A stretch of 64,000 nt of DNA from Bacteroidaceae bacterium (GCA_017427185.1 JAFRTJ010000039.1:107059-171058), one strand, 5' to 3'; shown: positions 56,151 through 64,000, numbered from the stretch's first letter. The notes: generated from the sequence alone by a model not told the origin. Program-made: numbers and translations.

Positions 56151-56467
56151 TGGAAAAGCATTCTGCTATGGAGACATTCAATGACGTGATTTCCTCAGAC
56201 CGCCTTGTGCTGGTCGATTTCTTTGCCACGTGGTGTGGCCCCTGCAAGGCGATGCATCCTGTGCTCGAGAACCTGAAACGTCAGCTGGGCGAGAGCATCC
56301 GCATCATCAAGGTCGATATAGACAAACATCAGCAGACTGCTATGCAATACGGAGTGCAGGCCGTTCCCACGCTGATGCTCTTCCGCAACGGCCAACAGTT
56401 GTGGAGGCAGAGTGGAGCGCTCTCCCTGCAGCAGTTGTTGGCGGTCATCAATCCTTATTTATCATAA
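56150..56467 (+). CDS. Thioredoxin
   Basis: 105 residues without a signal peptide, hence cytoplasmic. The redox site is WCGPC (Cys29, Cys32), with cis-Pro in AVPTLMLF. Starts by one-base overlap with the preceding stop (TAATG); an internal ATG at 56168 would give the more usual length. Why it is coupled to exported proteins is unclear. Confidence 0.92.
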   Translation: MEKHSAMETFNDVISSDRLVLVDFFATWCGPCKAMHPVLENLKRQLGESIRIIKVDIDKHQQTAMQYGVQAVPTLMLFRNGQQLWRQSGALSLQQLLAVINPYLS

Positions 56468-56471
56468 GCGT

Positions 56472-57233
56472 ATGGACAAGAGAATAGCTTTCATCACAGG
56501 TGCGACGAGTGGAATAGGCGAGGGGTGTGCCCGCAAGTTTGCTGCAGGAGGGTACAACCTGATTCTGACAGGGCGTCGAGAGAACAGGTTGCAGGCATTG
56601 GCCCGCGAGCTGGAGAACAAGACTGAGGCAGCGGTGTTGACGCTCTGCTTCGACGTGAGGGATAGGGAAGAAGCAGTTGCAGCGGTTGGGAGTTTGCCTC
56701 CAGCGTGGAAGGAAATCGACGTGCTGGTCAACAATGCAGGTCTTGCTTTGGGCCTGGAGGCAGAATACGAAGGAGACCAGGATGACTGGGAAACGATGAT
56801 AGACACCAACATCAAAGGCCTGCTGACGATGACTCGACTGATTGTTCCTGGCATGGTGGAGCGCAATCGTGGACACGTGATCAACATAGGCTCTGTGGCA
56901 GGCGATGCGGCCTATGCGGGCGGAGGTGTCTATTGTGCCACCAAATCGGCTGTCAAGACCTTGACGGACGGACTCCGCATCGATTTGGCCCCAACGTCAG
57001 TTCGAGTGACTAACGTGAAACCAGGCTTGGTGCAGACGAATTTCTCGAACGTGCGCTTTCATGGGGATGATGAACGGGCAGAGACCGTCTATCGTGGCAT
57101 CCAGCCTCTGACGGGCGATGATATAGCCGATGTTGTCTTCTATGCTGCCAGTGCGCCTGCGCATGTGCAGATTGCTGAAGTGTTGGTCCTTGCCACCCAT
57201 CAGGCAAGCGGTAGCGTGATTTTCAGGCAATGA
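56472..57233 (+). CDS. Short-chain dehydrogenase/reductase (YdfG-like)
   Basis: 253 residues from ATG 56472, just after the thioredoxin stop. Classical SDR motifs: TGATSGIG (10-17), VNNAG (87-91, NNAG core), Ser141, and YCATK (Tyr154, Lys158). Overall similarity is to NADP-dependent 3-hydroxy-acid/serine dehydrogenases of the YdfG type; the exact substrate is not determined. Last gene of the operon. Confidence 0.88.
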   Translation: MDKRIAFITGATSGIGEGCARKFAAGGYNLILTGRRENRLQALARELENKTEAAVLTLCFDVRDREEAVAAVGSLPPAWKEIDVLVNNAGLALGLEAEYEGDQDDWETMIDTNIKGLLTMTRLIVPGMVERNRGHVINIGSVAGDAAYAGGGVYCATKSAVKTLTDGLRIDLAPTSVRVTNVKPGLVQTNFSNVRFHGDDERAETVYRGIQPLTGDDIADVVFYAASAPAHVQIAEVLVLATHQASGSVIFRQ

Positions 57234-57354
57234 GGCACATGTTTACTCGACAGGAGATGTCCATTAAAGTAAAAAACTCCTAAATAGAATCCGTTGGTTT
57301 GGTCATGTGTGTGAAAAAATCCTAACAGACAAACCCCGTTTGGGAGAAATCTCC

Positions 57355-57362
57355 TATCTTTG
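57355..57362 (+). promoter_or_regulatory. Putative -7 box of the DUF4923 gene
   Basis: TATCTTTG, 65 bp before ATG 57428; a TTTG lies only 12 bp upstream, too close for the consensus. Confidence 0.4.
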
Positions 57363-57427
57363 CATCGTTGAAACCAACAAGTAGAAACTAAAGTATTAAC
57401 GTGTTAGAATCAAGAAAAAGACATCGT

Positions 57428-58150
57428 ATGAAGAAATCCAGAATAAAAATGGCTCTTGCAGTTGCCCTGATGATGGCGCTGCCTCAAATATCGCTGGCTC
57501 AGTCGGCTCTGTTGGGAACCCTGAAGAATGCTGCCTCAACAGCTTTGGCCAATTCCAACAACAAGAAAGTGAGTGCCGTAACAAGCATCCTGACTGGCGT
57601 GGAGAAGATGAAGACGGTGAACGACAGCGTCCTGGTGGGAACATGGGCATACACCCAGCCGTGTGTGACTGTCGAGACGAAAAACCTGTTGAGCGACATT
57701 GGCGGAGAAGCTGTCAGCAGCAAGGTGGAGCCTGTGCTGAAGGCCCAGTTCGAGAAGTGGGGCATCAAGCCAGGAAAGTTCTCTGTGACCCTGAAGGAGG
57801 ACAAGAAGGGCAGCGTGACCAACAACGACAAGACGGATGAATTCACGTGGGCTGTGGAGGACAGTTGTGTGGTTTTCACTCAGCAGGATTACAATGCGAA
57901 AGTGAATGCCAAGATGAACGGCAACACGCTTCAGCTGACCGTAAGTGCTGAGAAGATGCTTGCCATGCTTTCCTACCTCAATTCAAATGCCACCAATTCA
58001 GACGATTCCTTTGCTGAACTGCTCAGCTCAATCAAGAACGTGAAAGGCCTCTACGTGGGCATGAAGTTCGACAAGGTTGTGCCCTCAGGCGAGTCCACTC
58101 CTGCTCCCGCTGCAGCAGACACGACAGCTGCGGCACCTAAGAAGGAATAG
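57428..58150 (+). CDS. DUF4923-family secreted protein
   Basis: 240 residues from ATG 57428 with a signal peptide (MKKSRIKMALAVALMMALPQISLAQ). The DUF4923 pattern is seen in VGTWAYTQPCVTVETKNLLSDIGGEA, KWGIKPGKFSVTLKEDKKG and KGLYVGMKFDKV, resembling a small lipocalin-like barrel. The tail is Pro/Ala/Thr-rich and may be disordered. Function unknown; widespread in Bacteroidales. It has its own terminator. Confidence 0.82.
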   Translation: MKKSRIKMALAVALMMALPQISLAQSALLGTLKNAASTALANSNNKKVSAVTSILTGVEKMKTVNDSVLVGTWAYTQPCVTVETKNLLSDIGGEAVSSKVEPVLKAQFEKWGIKPGKFSVTLKEDKKGSVTNNDKTDEFTWAVEDSCVVFTQQDYNAKVNAKMNGNTLQLTVSAEKMLAMLSYLNSNATNSDDSFAELLSSIKNVKGLYVGMKFDKVVPSGESTPAPAAADTTAAAPKKE

Positions 58151-58175
58151 TACAATCGATTGCTCGCATAGACAG

Positions 58176-58213
58176 AAAAGGACTGGGACCTGCAGGTTTT
58201 CAGTCCTTTTTTC
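58176..58213 (+). terminator. Intrinsic terminator of the DUF4923 gene
   Basis: AAAAGGACTG (58176-58185) pairs with CAGTCCTTTT (58201-58210) and is followed by T. Confidence 0.8.
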
Positions 58214-58246
58214 GTGTCTTTCCTGCATCATTAAAATAAAAATGCG

Positions 58247-58254
58247 TAAATTTG
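58247..58254 (+). promoter_or_regulatory. Putative -7 box of the 944-residue protein gene
   Basis: TAAATTTG, 40 bp before ATG 58295; no clear -33 box. Confidence 0.35.
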
Positions 58255-58294
58255 TCAGCGATATCGTGAAAAGTAAAACCTGAATCTGTAGCGT

Positions 58295-61129
58295 ATGGAA
58301 AAGTATAGTCTGAAGAGAGGTGTGGCGCTGATGATGGCGCTGTGTTGGATGGGTTGCATGAGCGTGAGAGCTCAAGCCATCATCCTGACGAGTGACCAGC
58401 AGCTGACGGATCTGGCGGATGATCCAGACAAGAAAATCGACAACACAACAGGGCTCACCAAGAGCTTCCAGAGCCTTCGCGAAGTGGTGGAGTCCAACAA
58501 GCGGCAAGGGAACAGGGAGTTCGCTTTGGCTTTCGACGAGTTCTTCCGCCAGTATCGCGATGATGCCAATACGACGCGTCTGCTTACCCCTGATATGGAC
58601 GAGTACGTCGAGAAAGTGTCGCGCATCAGCAAGTTTGTCGAGAAGGAAGGCAACGGGATGGGGCTCGAGTTGAGTCTGCTCAGTCCCTTGGAACTGGGGC
58701 AGGCCTACCATCATCAGACAGGCAATACAGGCCGCTGGGTAGCCTTCAAGGTGGGGCGGCGCAACCGCTCGACAGGTCGTTTCAGCATGGAGATGTGGCA
58801 GCAGACCACTTGGAACAACAACAAGGGCAGGACCACGCTGAAACTGGTGGGCGTGCGCGCCTATGCGTTCAAATCCCAGGAAATCTTCGAAGGGAAGTAT
58901 TGCGTTGATCCCAACGACATCCAACCTTTGCAGAATGTCAGTTACGAAGTGCTGGACTCCCTGCATGGGAACTCCTTCCACCTGCTTTTGCGCGTCTATG
59001 GAGAAGAGCCCGCCTTCCAGGGATACGACCGTGTGATGGTCCTCCTGGAGTACGAGACTCAGGAGATGGATTACTTCGCTCAGGACGCCTTGCCCTTCCT
59101 AAAGAACCTCCTCAAGAAGTACCACGACTATGGAGTCAACCTGATGTCGCTCTACAGCGACGAGATGCACATCCAGCAGGATTGGAATTATTTTGGACAT
59201 CACGAGGATGGACAACTGAACATGCGCTATCTGACGCCCTCCATGCAAAAGGTCTATGAAGAGCGGTACAAGCAATCCTTCGACGAGCGCTACCTGCTCT
59301 ATTTCGTCTACCAACCCACCCATTCCGCCAGCGTGACAGGCGAGATTCCTGTGGAGTACGTGATGGGCAAGGAGGTGGGCGACGTGTTCCGCACAGCCCT
59401 TTTGCGCGACCGCTACTATCATCTGCTTCAGAACAGCGTGGTGGACCTCTTCAAGGAAGCAAAGCACTATGGCGAGCAGCTCTTTGGACACGAGCTCCGC
59501 ACCAGCGCACATGCCTCGTGGGCACAGTCTCCCACCATCGACTACTGGCATTCCCTCCATCCCACCTATGCCAACAGTTACGAGTACACTCCCAATTTCC
59601 TTTGGAGCAATACGGTCCACCAGGCAGCAGCCGCCTGCTATGATTACTTCAAGTGGGGCGAGTACCTGCAGCCCACAGGCAATGACTTCTGCGAGGGCGG
59701 TTGGCTCGATCGCGACTACTATGGTGCCGCTATGGCAGCCTCCATCGCAGTCATCAACAAGTACCCCAATGCCTATGCTGCCGCTTGGGGAATGCCTTCC
59801 GCCTCGTATGAGCGCCGCATGGCCATCAACTATGCCTTTGGATGCCAGCCTCCTTTCCATTATCAGATGGTCACAGGGAACGTGATTCGCGACATCGAGG
59901 TGCTGATGATCTATCCGATGGACCTGGTAGCCATGAATCCCAGTTTCGGCAGTTGGATGACGCAATACGGCTATGCCAATTATCTGACCAGCGACCAGCT
60001 GATGAAGTTGGGAACCCTGACGCAGGACGGGCACATGCAGGTGTGCCAGAAGCAGTATGGGACCATCGTGGTACCCTTTGCTCCCCTTCCTGACGAAGGA
60101 CTGATCCAGAAGCTCCGCTCCTTTGTGGAAGCTGGCGGCAAGGTTGTCTGGTGCAGTTCTCCAGCCGTTCTCGACAAGGGTGGGGCAGAGTGTCTTCAGG
60201 AGTGGCAGAGCCTGTTTGGGGTTACCTGTCAGCCGCAGATGAGCGTAGGAGAGGAGAAAGCAGGCCATCGCATCATGTTCAGCGGTTCCTTCAGTCAGGT
60301 TCCCTCCCAGGAGATCCTGTCCAATTTCCTGGTGGACCACATCTTCAGCGTTGAGCCAGCTGAAGGGACAGAGACGGTAGCCACGATGGATGGAGCCGTT
60401 GTGGGCACCCTCCGCAAGTATTCCAAGGGAGGTCTGGCATGCTTCTGCGGCTTCCGTCCACGCGATGACCAGAGCGAGAGCCTGGGCTACGAGACGCGCA
60501 CCCTCTTCGAAGTCCTGAATGCCTGTGGAGCCTATCCCAGCACAGGGACGTTCAAGGGTGTGAACGATAATCCCACGTATCTCTCGCGTACCACTCCCTA
60601 CTTCGTCACCACCTTCCCCAACGGCACCACGATGGTCGTCAACCACTATCGCCATCATGTGGAGAACTGGGCAGGCGGTTTCTCTCGCGATCCAGCGTAC
60701 GACGCCCAGGTGCTGGCAGCCAATCCTTTGCCCTCCGACAGCATGAGCCTCCAGGACGCGCGCATCAACGGTCATCGAGTCACCTATCAGGGTCGCCTCA
60801 CGATGGGATTCGCCGTTCGCGACGGCCTGCTCACCACCTTCCTTGGCCAGCATTGTGACGGAATCACGTTGGATGGCCGCAAGTACCGTTTTGGCCCTCA
60901 GCGCATCACAGAGTTGACCTTTGCGCCTGTGGATGGTGACATGCATCACTATCGTCTTCGCGCCTATGGCCAGCCAGAGGTTTGGATGCCCGTTCCCTCA
61001 GGCGTCAGGTCAGCCAAAGTGAGTTTCGCTGGCGAGCAGATTCCTGCTGAGGTAAGGAAAGGCAGCCTCGTCCTCACCTTGGAGCCTCGCCATTATGCCC
61101 AGATTCTGGACATACGGCTGGAAGAGTAG
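58295..61129 (+). CDS. Large secreted protein, possibly a glycosidase-like TIM barrel
   Basis: 944 residues with a signal peptide (about 1-27). No family is recognised with confidence. After an N-terminal beta-rich region (about 100-270) there is a segment reading KKYHDYGVNLMSLYSDEMHIQQDWNYFGHH, which looks like a barrel strand with acidic residues. Residues of about 575-690 resemble the Rossmann-like trimerisation domain of GH42-type enzymes (VLMIYPMDLVAMN, YGTIVVPFAPLPDEGLIQKLRSFVEAGGKVVWCSSPAVL). A C-terminal beta-sandwich ends the protein. A glycoside hydrolase of an undescribed family is plausible. It is convergent with the fasciclin gene, 9 bp apart. Confidence 0.6.
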   Translation: MEKYSLKRGVALMMALCWMGCMSVRAQAIILTSDQQLTDLADDPDKKIDNTTGLTKSFQSLREVVESNKRQGNREFALAFDEFFRQYRDDANTTRLLTPDMDEYVEKVSRISKFVEKEGNGMGLELSLLSPLELGQAYHHQTGNTGRWVAFKVGRRNRSTGRFSMEMWQQTTWNNNKGRTTLKLVGVRAYAFKSQEIFEGKYCVDPNDIQPLQNVSYEVLDSLHGNSFHLLLRVYGEEPAFQGYDRVMVLLEYETQEMDYFAQDALPFLKNLLKKYHDYGVNLMSLYSDEMHIQQDWNYFGHHEDGQLNMRYLTPSMQKVYEERYKQSFDERYLLYFVYQPTHSASVTGEIPVEYVMGKEVGDVFRTALLRDRYYHLLQNSVVDLFKEAKHYGEQLFGHELRTSAHASWAQSPTIDYWHSLHPTYANSYEYTPNFLWSNTVHQAAAACYDYFKWGEYLQPTGNDFCEGGWLDRDYYGAAMAASIAVINKYPNAYAAAWGMPSASYERRMAINYAFGCQPPFHYQMVTGNVIRDIEVLMIYPMDLVAMNPSFGSWMTQYGYANYLTSDQLMKLGTLTQDGHMQVCQKQYGTIVVPFAPLPDEGLIQKLRSFVEAGGKVVWCSSPAVLDKGGAECLQEWQSLFGVTCQPQMSVGEEKAGHRIMFSGSFSQVPSQEILSNFLVDHIFSVEPAEGTETVATMDGAVVGTLRKYSKGGLACFCGFRPRDDQSESLGYETRTLFEVLNACGAYPSTGTFKGVNDNPTYLSRTTPYFVTTFPNGTTMVVNHYRHHVENWAGGFSRDPAYDAQVLAANPLPSDSMSLQDARINGHRVTYQGRLTMGFAVRDGLLTTFLGQHCDGITLDGRKYRFGPQRITELTFAPVDGDMHHYRLRAYGQPEVWMPVPSGVRSAKVSFAGEQIPAEVRKGSLVLTLEPRHYAQILDIRLEE

Positions 61130-61138
61130 GCAGACGGT

Positions 61139-63250
61139 TTACCAGATGTCTTCTGGAGTCTCAGGATTGTCGAAGACTTCCTTGGGGCAGAGCTCGATGT
61201 AGTCCATGTAGAATTCCTTGGCATCCGTGTCGAGGACGGACTTCATGCGTATGTAGTAAGTCTTCTCTGGGTCCATGTACTGGCGCAGCAGGATGCGGCG
61301 CATCGCCCACGTGTATTCGCGCAGGGAGTTGTTTGGGTCGCCCAGCACACAGTTGCTCTTGTCGCCGTTCATGTAGCCGTTGTTGCGCATGCGCTTGTCA
61401 ATCTCCGCATTGTAGTCTTTGTCCTCCGTGTCTTTTTCCCACGCCGTGATGGGATTCTGTGGCGGAATGGTCCAGTCCATAGGGATGCCTGCCACAGGCA
61501 GCTTGTCGAAGTTAGAGCCGAAATAGACCTGTGCTACGCCTCGCCTGTCAGTAGCGATGATGGCATAGCGCAGCTCATAGATGCCCTGACGCGGAACGGG
61601 TGGCAGGCGGTAGGTCACCTCGTAGCGTCCCACGGCCTTCATCTCGTCTCCGTTCTTGCCTGGCCATCCGTAGCGGTAGGCGTTGAAGTAGACCATGTTG
61701 CAGTCCTCGTTCATCCACATGTCGTTGAAATACTGGTAGATGGTATGCTTGGGGATATAGACCTGCTGGTAGCGCTGGTCCTCAGAGGCTCGCTTCCGTA
61801 TGCCGTTGGTCATGGCTTCTGGCAGCATCCCCATCGCATCGATGCGCAAGCGTTGTTTGTGGAGGTTGTCGCGCACCTGGTCCGTATAGGCTAGCGGACC
61901 ATCCAAGGGATAGATGCAGCAGTTGATGATGTCGCTCAGCACAGCTTCCTTCTGGTCAGCTCCCACGCGAAGGCCCCGTTTGTCCTCAGCGCAGCTCAGC
62001 TCGCCTCCGCTGCCGTTTCGTCCGCAGTCAAGCACAGGGAAGCGGTTCAGGTAGACTCCCTGGCTCTCCTCGCTCTCATAGATTTTGATCAGACGCCGTT
62101 TTCCCATCGTGGTGTAAAGCTCCTCGCTGGCCATGCCCAGTTTCGCAGGGTTGCTCAGCTTGAAGCGGCTCTCGTTGTGGTGGATGACCAGCATGTTCGA
62201 GGAGATGCGCATGGGGAGCATGTGGTAGGTCACCCACTGATAGAGCAGGTTCTCAGGGCTGGAATAGTTCTTGTCTGTGGTGAAGACGTCGCCGTCCGAA
62301 TAGAGGTGGTTTTCCTGAATCCATTGCAGGAGTTTGGGCAGGAGGTCAGGATCAGCCGGGTCGAGGCCCTGCTCGCGCCAGAAACTGTCGAGCTCAGCAA
62401 AGATGGTGAAGCCAATCAGCCTGTGCTCAGGCGCGTAAGCCCGTCCGCTGTCGGCAAACCCCATGCTGTTGATGTTATCCAAATCCGTTATTACGCCCGT
62501 CAGCCGCAGCGTCTCGTATGCCTCGTCGCGCCAAGCCCTGAGCGTGTCCAGGAGACCGCACGCCTCAATCGCACGGGCCATGACGAGATACCCCTCGCGT
62601 TTCTCCTTCACAATCTCCCAAAGATAGTTGGCAGCGGTGATGGTGCGGGGCGCCACCACTTCATCCATCTGGTGGATCACGCCGTTGAGCATGAGCATGT
62701 CGCGGTTCACATAATTGATGGGCCAGAGGCCGTTGATCAGGATGTCGTCGGGCTGATCCGTATAGTAGACGGAGAGCTTGCGGTCGTTCATGTTGGTCCT
62801 CACCATCTCCCATCCGCTCCTTACAGGGAGGTCCCACGTCTGATAGGCTTCCTCGTCGTCGCCTGAGTCGATGATGCTGTTCAGTACAATAACCCGCCGG
62901 ATGGAGTCCTGCTCAACGCTGTCAGGGAACGCCTCCCAGGAGGGATATTCTATCACCCCGTCGGCAACCAGCGTGTCCAGATAAGCCTGGATGGCGTCAT
63001 TGGTGGGAGCAAAGACTGTGAAGTGCCCGCGAGCGGAAAGGAGTTGGAAGACTCTTGTCTCCGATACCTTGCTCACATTGACCTCATTCAGCAGCCTGCA
63101 GTATTCGCTGAACTGGCTGTTTTTCGACAGATAGTCTGATATCGTATTCCCCTTGAACACATAGCGGGCAGAGGTGTCGACCGTTTCCGTGCAGTTCCAC
63201 AGCATCATCGCTGTGAGCAGGAAAGGAATGAAAAAAAGCCTCTTCTTCAT
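61139..63250 (-). CDS. Fasciclin-domain surface lipoprotein
   Basis: 703 residues from ATG 63250 (63253 also possible). Lipoprotein signal LLTAMMLWNC. Two fasciclin (FAS1)-like domains: the first is clear (LLSARGHFTVFAPTNDAIQAYL, VIVLNSIIDSG, MLNGVIHQMDEVVAP), the second weaker (about 225-370). The C-terminal half (about 440-700) is beta-rich and ends YYIRMKSVLDTDAKEFYMDYIELCPKEVF, as in surface glycan-binding or adhesion lipoproteins. In Bacteroidota such proteins often sit next to SusC/SusD pairs; none is visible here. A TATCTTTG box lies at 63286-63293, and array 4 lies upstream. Confidence 0.83.
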   Translation of the reverse strand: MKKRLFFIPFLLTAMMLWNCTETVDTSARYVFKGNTISDYLSKNSQFSEYCRLLNEVNVSKVSETRVFQLLSARGHFTVFAPTNDAIQAYLDTLVADGVIEYPSWEAFPDSVEQDSIRRVIVLNSIIDSGDDEEAYQTWDLPVRSGWEMVRTNMNDRKLSVYYTDQPDDILINGLWPINYVNRDMLMLNGVIHQMDEVVAPRTITAANYLWEIVKEKREGYLVMARAIEACGLLDTLRAWRDEAYETLRLTGVITDLDNINSMGFADSGRAYAPEHRLIGFTIFAELDSFWREQGLDPADPDLLPKLLQWIQENHLYSDGDVFTTDKNYSSPENLLYQWVTYHMLPMRISSNMLVIHHNESRFKLSNPAKLGMASEELYTTMGKRRLIKIYESEESQGVYLNRFPVLDCGRNGSGGELSCAEDKRGLRVGADQKEAVLSDIINCCIYPLDGPLAYTDQVRDNLHKQRLRIDAMGMLPEAMTNGIRKRASEDQRYQQVYIPKHTIYQYFNDMWMNEDCNMVYFNAYRYGWPGKNGDEMKAVGRYEVTYRLPPVPRQGIYELRYAIIATDRRGVAQVYFGSNFDKLPVAGIPMDWTIPPQNPITAWEKDTEDKDYNAEIDKRMRNNGYMNGDKSNCVLGDPNNSLREYTWAMRRILLRQYMDPEKTYYIRMKSVLDTDAKEFYMDYIELCPKEVFDNPETPEDIW

Positions 63251-63285
63251 CATGTTTTCATGTGTTATTCAACTCGTCTCCATTG

Positions 63286-63293
63286 CAAAGATA
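63286..63293 (-). promoter_or_regulatory. Putative -7 box of the fasciclin gene
   Basis: TATCTTTG read leftward, 36 bp before ATG 63250. No clear -33 box. Confidence 0.4.
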
Positions 63294-63411
63294 CAAAAAC
63301 TTTTCCAATACCCATAAGTTTTTAGAAAAAAGTTTGCTGAAAAGGATTCTTATTCCGGGTACTCCAATTCTGTTCAACATTTCAATTGTTTTCTTCTCCC
63401 TGCGCTCAGGG

Positions 63412-63487
63412 CGAAGTGTCGGATGAAGTTCCTCAACGTGTTGACTCCGGATTTTCAACTTGTCGATTTCCTCTTTCTAACACGATG
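63412..63487. repeat. 22-bp-period repeat array 4 (four units)
   Basis: CGAAGTGTCG at 63412, CAACGTGTTG at 63434, CAACTTGTCG at 63456 and TAACACGATG at 63478, exactly 22 bp apart. The outer copies are degenerate, but the spacing is exact. It runs directly into the promoter-like repeat at 63488. Confidence 0.7.
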
Positions 63488-63580
63488 CAAAGGTACGTTT
63501 AAGCGAGCACGATACAATAAAACTCTTTTTACTTGTATGGTCGAGCGGAAGTACCTTCGCGACAGCAAAGGTACGAAGAA
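63488..63580 (-). repeat. Diverged copy of the efflux-promoter repeat element
   Basis: Shares with 20764-20850 the order CAAAGGTACG, AAGCGAGC, GATAC, TTGT, then the near-palindrome CGGAAGTACCTTCG (63545-63558), then a second CAAAGGTACGAA (63566-63577). Two leftward TACCTTTG boxes are kept; the matching TTTG boxes are degenerate. Confidence 0.6.
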
Positions 63581-63593
63581 CTGGTGGATAGCT

Positions 63594-63629
63594 GTCTATT
63601 ATTGTCTATCTTTGTCCATTATCGTCCAT
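63594..63629. repeat. 10-bp-period repeat upstream of the DUF4248-like gene
   Basis: GTCTAT at 63594 and 63604 and GTCCAT at 63614 and 63624, exactly 10 bp apart, so on one face of the helix. Probably an operator for a protein that binds cooperatively. Confidence 0.65.
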
Positions 63630-63637
63630 AATTTGTA

Positions 63638-63678
63638 ACGAATTTTCTTGCGAAATTCGTGTTTTTTTTGTAACTTTG
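63638..63678 (+). promoter_or_regulatory. Promoter with overlapping dyad of the DUF4248-like gene
   Basis: CTTG (63647-63650), 20-bp spacer, TAACTTTG (63671-63678), then ATG 63707. A perfect dyad, ACGAATTT (63638-63645) with AAATTCGT (63653-63660), brackets the -33 box, and eight T follow. It could be an operator or a terminator-like element. Confidence 0.55.
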
Positions 63679-63706
63679 TGCTATAATAAATAAGGAGGAA
63701 AGAAAG

Positions 63707-63895
63707 ATGAGAAGTTACTTGAAAAGTGAGATAGCGAGAGCCGCTGGAGTCAGTTACCGCACCTTCCAGCGCTGGCTCCAACAGAATCGTGCCATCCTGT
63801 CGGAAATGGGTGTCATGCCCCGTACCCAACTCATCCCTGCCAAAGCAGCCCAATGGATATGCGGGCAGTATGGAATAGATGAAAGGGAGCTGTAG
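63707..63895 (+). CDS. DUF4248-like small DNA-binding-type protein
   Basis: 62 residues. The N-terminus MRSYLKSEIARAAGVSYRTFQRWLQ and the following helices match the pattern of DUF4248 proteins and look like a small HTH. In Bacteroidales these often open accessory cassettes with a DUF3987/VapE primase, an HU-like protein and an amidase; the window ends before any such partner can be seen. The promoter has a dyad and phased repeats, suggesting tight control. Confidence 0.75.
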   Translation: MRSYLKSEIARAAGVSYRTFQRWLQQNRAILSEMGVMPRTQLIPAKAAQWICGQYGIDEREL

Positions 63896-63902
63896 TGTGT
63901 GG

Positions 63903-63926
63903 ACCACCGTACCACCGTACCACCGT
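63903..63926. repeat. Three tandem ACCACCGT units
   Basis: Three exact 8-bp copies right after the DUF4248-like stop codon. The remaining bases to 64000 are AT-rich with TA repeats and hold no visible gene. Confidence 0.7.
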
Positions 63927-64000
63927 ATCATTTGCAAAATTCATGTGAGCACCAAAAAAAGTGAAATCAACTTTATATTATATATATTATATATATATAA

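Larger units (their letters stand above)
63254..63706. other. Repeat-rich intergenic region
   Basis: No gene is seen in about 450 bp. From left to right it holds a leftward -7 box for the fasciclin gene (63286-63293), array 4 (63412-63487), a diverged copy of the efflux-promoter element (63488-63580), a 10-bp-period repeat (63594-63629), a dyad (63638-63660) and a rightward -7 box (63671-63678). Confidence 0.7.

Noticed and set aside
57398..57407. TAACGTGTTA-like word upstream of the DUF4923 gene as another array
   Set aside because: Only one core; the positions 22 bp away do not match.

Overview
The window is chromosomal DNA of a Bacteroidota bacterium, most likely order Bacteroidales and close to Prevotella. 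The evidence is a set of Bacteroidota-type genes: type III glutamine synthetase, the short AMP nucleosidase, a DUF4105/Lnb lipoprotein N-acyltransferase, a SecA of about 1,120 residues, and DUF4923 and DUF4248 proteins. Promoters also follow the Bacteroidota pattern TTTG-N19..21-TAnnTTTG. No rRNA, tRNA, CRISPR array or intact insertion sequence was found.

Layout. 1-2757: 3'-truncated coiled-coil surface lipoprotein. 3.0-6.4 kb: trmO and clpB. 6.6-14.9 kb: a carbohydrate cluster with a leftward run of GH78, SGNH esterase, Gfo/Idh oxidoreductase and GH92, plus a divergent BNR-propeller protein; no SusC/SusD pair is present. 15.1-20.7 kb: a tripartite RND efflux operon behind a tandemly duplicated promoter. 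21.0-25.2 kb: glnN and the putrescine-forming pair aguA-aguB. 25.3-29.3 kb: Nif3-like, zinc-ribbon, HsdR-N, amn and holA. 29.3-30.1 kb: an AT-rich gap with DnaA-box-like words. 30.1-33.9 kb: HTH regulator, pyrK-pyrD, trmD and a zeta-toxin cassette. 34.0-36.2 kb: AT-rich dockerin protein, a structured RNA ending in a terminator, and an outer-membrane barrel. 36.2-42.7 kb: coaX, OMP, lptC, CNNM/CBS protein and a PpiD-like foldase, an envelope-biogenesis run. 42.9-49.5 kb: lnb, a phosphatase-fold protein lacking its metal ligands, secA and a small conserved gene. 49.7-51.5 kb: endonuclease I-dockerin protein. 51.8-57.2 kb: a tightly coupled six-gene operon (exported amidotransferase-like, VanX-like, exported PSD-like lipoprotein, lipoprotein, thioredoxin, SDR). 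57.4-63.3 kb: DUF4923 protein, a 944-residue unknown secreted protein and a fasciclin lipoprotein. 63.7 kb: a DUF4248-like gene.

The strongest unexplained signal is a dispersed short repeat. A 10-bp core, CRAC-N2-GTYG, occurs in arrays of three or four copies spaced exactly 22 bp apart. There are four arrays: 2817-2904, 36069-36144, 55369-55422 and 63412-63487. Three lie upstream of genes for surface or outer-membrane proteins. The fourth is embedded in the signal-peptide codons of a lipoprotein gene. Helically phased protein-binding sites are the simplest reading.

Other points of note are the coupling of lnb to a pseudo-phosphatase, the long leader with nested hairpins before a phage-like dockerin protein, the duplicated efflux promoter with a relative at 63.5 kb, a possible replication origin, and lptC without a normal start codon.
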